Source: an uncultured Eggerthella sp.
GTDB lineage: Bacteria; Actinomycetota; Coriobacteriia; Coriobacteriales; Eggerthellaceae
Length of the DNA: 64,000 nucleotides
Assembly: GCA_900538545.1 (NCBI GenBank)
Contig: UPYK01000001.1
Span: 1-64,000 of the forward strand
Direction: 5' to 3'
In this document: positions 60,905-64,000 of the stretch, piece after piece
How positions within the stretch are numbered: position 1 is the first letter of the stretch
Layout of the letters: every line of letters begins with the position of its first letter
The notes under the pieces: model-generated
What the model was told of the DNA's origin: nothing
The model's input: the letters and a program-made list of their open reading frames with translations, nothing else
Database searches by the model: none
Translations under genes and position numbers: made by a program

Positions 60905-61807
60905 TCAATGCGGGTGAGCAACATAGATGACCCAATAGCGTTCCCAGACACCTGCAAGGAGGCAGAGCACTCCAGCGGCAGCCGCACCGAGCGGCCCGAA
61001 GAAGCAGGCAGCGATGGCGCAGATGCCTGCGATGCCATAGACAACGATCGCATTGCCCGCGAGAACCGCCTTAGAGTACATCTTGGAGGCTCGTTCGTGG
61101 ATATTCATCCACACCAGTGCGTAGGTGAAGCAGCGGAAAACGATCAGCGCGATGAACGGGATGATGAGCGCTTCGACGGCAGCGATCTGGCCGAAAACGA
61201 GCGAAAGCACAATCAGAAGGCCCATTCCCATCGTAAGAGCATCGCTCGCTACCCAACAGGTGAGCCAACGTGCTTTCTTGAGGCCGGGCTGCGATGTGCA
61301 GCTGAACACCACGCCTTTGTAGCAGATCACCACGCACGCTGCGATGAGCGCTAAGACCGCGAAGAGACGGAAGAGCACATCGAGCACCACAACAACTTCG
61401 GGAGGCAGCCCAATGGTTGCGAGCAATGCGACTGTAATCCAGTAGATGGCGAGCGCGATGAACAGCATGATCGAATAGAAGATCAGGCCCACCACGCCGA
61501 CCGATAGGGGAGAGGTGGGATGCAGGACTCTCATAGCATGCAAGAATCGAACGTGATCGCCCAGGTCGGCAACGAGCAAGAGCAGATCGAAAAGGACGAT
61601 GAAGAAGGCGAGCGTGAGCGCGATCGGCATGACGGGGCCAAAGAGCGTTGGAGCGGTGAGCCACGTGATCATCGTCACGAACATGAAGCCCGCAGTGAGA
61701 TTGTTGAAGAAAAGATCCCACACGATGATGTTCTTCCAGTCAGGAAAATGAACGGTATCGTGCTGTTGGTATGCAGAAGGTTGACCTTCAATCCATGTTC
61801 TATCCAT
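60905..61807 (-). CDS. NrfD/PsrC-type membrane subunit of formate-dehydrogenase-like complex
   Basis: About 300 residues, eight transmembrane helices: NLTAGFMFVTMITWLTAP, LLLLVADLGD and ARWLTCWVASDAL are NrfD-like features. NrfD anchors pass electrons from an FeS subunit to menaquinone without haem b. ATG 61807 was chosen because AAGGAAG lies 6 nt before it. The FeS subunit gene ends 14 nt upstream. The complex thus differs from Fdn-type formate dehydrogenases, which use a cytochrome b gamma subunit. Confidence 0.82.
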   Translation of the reverse strand: MDRTWIEGQPSAYQQHDTVHFPDWKNIIVWDLFFNNLTAGFMFVTMITWLTAPTLFGPVMPIALTLAFFIVLFDLLLLVADLGDHVRFLHAMRVLHPTSPLSVGVVGLIFYSIMLFIALAIYWITVALLATIGLPPEVVVVLDVLFRLFAVLALIAACVVICYKGVVFSCTSQPGLKKARWLTCWVASDALTMGMGLLIVLSLVFGQIAAVEALIIPFIALIVFRCFTYALVWMNIHERASKMYSKAVLAGNAIVVYGIAGICAIAACFFGPLGAAAAGVLCLLAGVWERYWVIYVAHPH

Positions 61808-61821
61808 GATCATCTTCCTTC

Positions 61822-62751
61822 CTACAGCAGACAAACAACGATTGTGATGGCTGCGATCGCGAGCATTCCTATAGCTTTGGCGTAATCGCCGATCATGAAG
61901 CTTACGGGCAATTTTGGTTGCGCTGGCAAGCCATAGACAGCAGGCTCGTCCATCAACAGGTAGAACGAATTGAGCGGTTTGTAATCCTGAAAGGGATCAA
62001 CGCCATACAAGTTGGCTTTCTCAAAACCTTGCTCATGAAGAACCGCCAACCGTGCACGTGCACGCTCGACCATCTCTTCACGCGGACCGAACTGAATCGC
62101 GCCGGTGGTACATGCCGTGGCGCAGGCGGGCTCCAACCCGTCGCGCAAGCGGTCGTAGCATTCAGCGCACTTCATGGAATGGCCGGTCTCTTTGCTTACT
62201 TCGGGGACACCGAAGGGGCAGGCAGCCACACACATACGACAGCCCATGCAGATATCGGTCTGGTAATAGATGCCTCCGAATTCATTGCGAATGATGGCGC
62301 CGGTAGGGCAGGCTTCATGACAGGGTGACTCCTGGCAATGCTTGCAGTGGTCGGCCATGAAGAGCCATTGCCCTTGTTTCGGTTCATGAAGCAAGTCGTC
62401 CATCGAGGTAGGGGCTGTTCGGTCCGTTTCATTGACCTCTGAGAAGCGCTCGATGAACTTGACGTGCCGCCAGTTCTCTGAAGAAAGATCGCGGGTATTG
62501 TCGTAGCTGTTCCCCGACCATTGGATATCCGTGGTCTTGAGCATGTTCCACTGCTTGCACGCGATCTCACATGACTTGCATCCTGAGCAGATGGAGGTAT
62601 CGGTGAAGAAGGCCATCTCCGTTTGCGCAGGAAGCGGATCACGGCGCTTGAACAAGGAGTAGACAACATCGAGTCTGCGATTCTTGTGCGGCTCTTTTGC
62701 GTCGTAGCGCTTATCGGAAAGCTTGAGTATGTTTCGCGGGTTCGGCTTCAT
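61822..62751 (-). CDS. 4Fe-4S electron transfer subunit of formate-dehydrogenase-like complex
   Basis: 309 residues. Four 4Fe-4S motifs: CSGCKSCEIACKQ, CKHCQESPCHEACP, CMGCRMCVAACPFG and CAECYDRLRDGLEPACATAC. A C-terminal hydrophobic helix follows (residues about 285-308), as in FdnH/FdoH-type beta subunits. It relays electrons from the molybdenum/tungsten subunit to the NrfD-like anchor. Only 2 nt separate it from the catalytic gene. Belongs to a formate dehydrogenase-like or related oxidoreductase. Confidence 0.9.
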   Translation of the reverse strand: MKPNPRNILKLSDKRYDAKEPHKNRRLDVVYSLFKRRDPLPAQTEMAFFTDTSICSGCKSCEIACKQWNMLKTTDIQWSGNSYDNTRDLSSENWRHVKFIERFSEVNETDRTAPTSMDDLLHEPKQGQWLFMADHCKHCQESPCHEACPTGAIIRNEFGGIYYQTDICMGCRMCVAACPFGVPEVSKETGHSMKCAECYDRLRDGLEPACATACTTGAIQFGPREEMVERARARLAVLHEQGFEKANLYGVDPFQDYKPLNSFYLLMDEPAVYGLPAQPKLPVSFMIGDYAKAIGMLAIAAITIVVCLL

Positions 62752-62753
62752 GG

Positions 62754-64000
62754 TTAGTTCCTCCCTTCCGGTTGAGCCGGCCAGGGGGTATCAGGGATCG
62801 GCTCATCGAATAAGGGGTCGTATTCGAGCGGATATGGATCGAGCTTCTGCAGGTCGTTCGGGTCTGCCTTGGTGATCCGTACCGCAAATCCCTTAGATGC
62901 GGGAATCAGACCATCGGAAGCCATGATGGCGGGGCTGAGGTCGTTGGTAATGTCGCTGACCATCAAGCCCTTGTATCCTGATGCGACGAACGCGCCAACG
63001 ACGGTCGCCTTCTGTCCGTAGACCTCTCCGATGCGCAAGCGGGGCGTTACGAGGGCGCGGATCTGCAGCTTAGCGCGTTCGCTTTCGACGGTGACATAAT
63101 CTCCTGTCTCCACGCCGATGCTCGCTGCTTGCTCGGGAGAGAGCTCCAAGAAGCGTTCTGGCTGCAATCCGACGAGCCACGGCATCGTGCGCGTTTGCGC
63201 ACCGGAGAGCCAGTGCTCGGTCACATGGTAGGTGGTCATGATCGTGGGATAGTCGTGCTCGCCCACGGGTGCGATGGGATTCTCAACATCGTCGACGATG
63301 ACCAATCCAGGATCGCGCGTCTGTTCCCAAAGCTTGTTCTCATAGGGTGATTCGGTGGTTTCGTAGTAGACCGGCATGGGGCCCTCTTTGATGCTGTAGG
63401 GCACGAAGAGCCATGCCTTGCCGTCCGAATGAGCGCCGAAGGGGCAATCGCCCGCAAGCGCCGCATCGCCTGTTGCGCCCGGTTCTGGTTGGTAAGTTGG
63501 CGGCTTCTTCGCATTGCACTGCGGCTTGTCGTAACCTACCCATTGTTCGAGCTGCTCATCCCACCAGATGAGTTTCTTGCGCTCTGACCAAGGCTTGCCT
63601 TCTGGATCGGCGGAGCAGCGGTTGTAGAGGATGCGAGAGTTCTCGGGCCAGCTCACGCGATAGTCCGAGAAGATCGATCCGTTATGGACATCTCCTGTCT
63701 CCGTGCGATTCATCAGGTTCTCGCCTTCGGGGCCGAGGATACCTGAGAGCAGGCGGCATCCGCATACCGTCGAGCCATCATCTTTGAGCGTACCAGACCC
63801 TTGGCAGACCGAGCCGTCATCGATGTTGAATCCGTTCATCTCTCTGACGACCTTCATCATGTCCAAGTCGCCTTCGATAGGGGTGAGCTCGAATTCTCGC
63901 TCGCTTCTGGTAGGACCGTTCGCATCGTAATCCCAATAGAGCGCGCGCATGCCCGCATCGCGTTCATCGGTCGTTGCATTCGCTTTCGCCTGAAGTCTCT
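62754..64000 (-). CDS. Molybdopterin oxidoreductase, formate dehydrogenase alpha-like (5' end outside window)
   Basis: The frame is open through the window edge, so only the C-terminal about 415 residues are seen. MNRTETGDVHNGSIFSDYRV, SWPENSRILYNRCSADPEGKPW and the C-terminal molydopterin-binding domain (TTYHVTEHWLSGAQTR, ELSPEQAASIGVETGDYV, VTVESERAKL) match the FdnG/FdoG/FdhA formate dehydrogenase group. The twin-arginine signal and the Sec/Cys active site lie outside the window. The formate substrate is inferred from this similarity and the companion genes. Confidence 0.88.
   Translation of the reverse strand, partial: RLQAKANATTDERDAGMRALYWDYDANGPTRSEREFELTPIEGDLDMMKVVREMNGFNIDDGSVCQGSGTLKDDGSTVCGCRLLSGILGPEGENLMNRTETGDVHNGSIFSDYRVSWPENSRILYNRCSADPEGKPWSERKKLIWWDEQLEQWVGYDKPQCNAKKPPTYQPEPGATGDAALAGDCPFGAHSDGKAWLFVPYSIKEGPMPVYYETTESPYENKLWEQTRDPGLVIVDDVENPIAPVGEHDYPTIMTTYHVTEHWLSGAQTRTMPWLVGLQPERFLELSPEQAASIGVETGDYVTVESERAKLQIRALVTPRLRIGEVYGQKATVVGAFVASGYKGLMVSDITNDLSPAIMASDGLIPASKGFAVRITKADPNDLQKLDPYPLEYDPLFDEPIPDTPWPAQPEGRN

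Noticed and set aside
60838..60912. 12-bp direct repeat AGCATCAATGCG (60838-60849 and 60901-60912) at the end of the NrfD-type gene
   Set aside because: Isolated pair without other features; likely a local duplication.

Overview
The window reads as a chromosome segment of a Gram-positive, moderately GC-rich actinobacterium of the class Coriobacteriia, most likely an anaerobic gut or oral Eggerthellales member of the Slackia type. This is inference. It rests on the block ffh-rpsP-khpA-rimM-trmD-lepB, the two-subunit glycyl-tRNA synthetase, pyruvate phosphate dikinase with its regulator, acetate kinase, a Bacillus/actinobacterial-type LexA box, a membrane-anchored LuxR regulator, surface proteins with an LAKTG sorting signal or choline-binding repeats, and a formate-dehydrogenase-like molybdoenzyme with an NrfD-type anchor. 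No prophage, integrase, transposase gene or CRISPR array was seen.

Layout. 1-6186: translation and secretion housekeeping genes on the + strand. 6302-9930: a broken PPDK regulator gene followed by intact ppdK. 9931-12456: RNA-rich, gene-poor stretch with the ssrA tmRNA (- strand), several structured repeats and one SDR gene. 12457-18544: hybrid histidine kinase, NSS-type transporter and a sortase-anchored surface protein. 18771-25897 (- strand): SOS-controlled Y-family polymerase with a YolD-like partner, aminotransferase, acetate kinase, a LEA-like stress protein, an MFS pump and a membrane LuxR regulator. That regulator is divergent from an ABC-2 exporter operon (26129-29575). 29614-35318: HAD phosphatase, a flippase-like membrane protein, and a three-gene operon (alpha/beta hydrolase, acetyltransferase, DUF6320 membrane protein). 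35627-38317: a large secreted metallo-beta-lactamase-fold protein with choline-binding repeats, resembling pneumococcal Pce. 38369-50431: aroD, two hybrid kinases, a GGDEF protein, then a Bce-like peptide-sensing and export module with a frameshifted kinase. 50670-59568: RNA phosphodiesterase, membrane-anchored EEP protein, hydrolase, an ABC-F protein with an attenuator-like leader, HIRAN protein, aldo/keto reductase with ferredoxin tail, and a DHA2-type pump. 59603-64000 (- strand): a formate-dehydrogenase-like complex followed by DUF2148 and GyrI-like genes.

The most unusual content is non-coding. A family of about 160-bp elements has three copies (10913-11069, 18567-18730, 32108-32269), all next to gene 3' ends. 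Their stems are kept paired by different sequences in different copies, as expected of a conserved structured RNA or a fold-dependent mobile element. A smaller 23-nt hairpin repeat (GACGAAC-N9-GTTTGTC type) occurs in intergenic DNA, doubles as a terminator after the SDR gene, and is found twice in frame inside the Pce-like gene. A separate 158-bp element with long inverted ends (12076-12233) and a multi-hairpin region (10085-10240) add to this picture.
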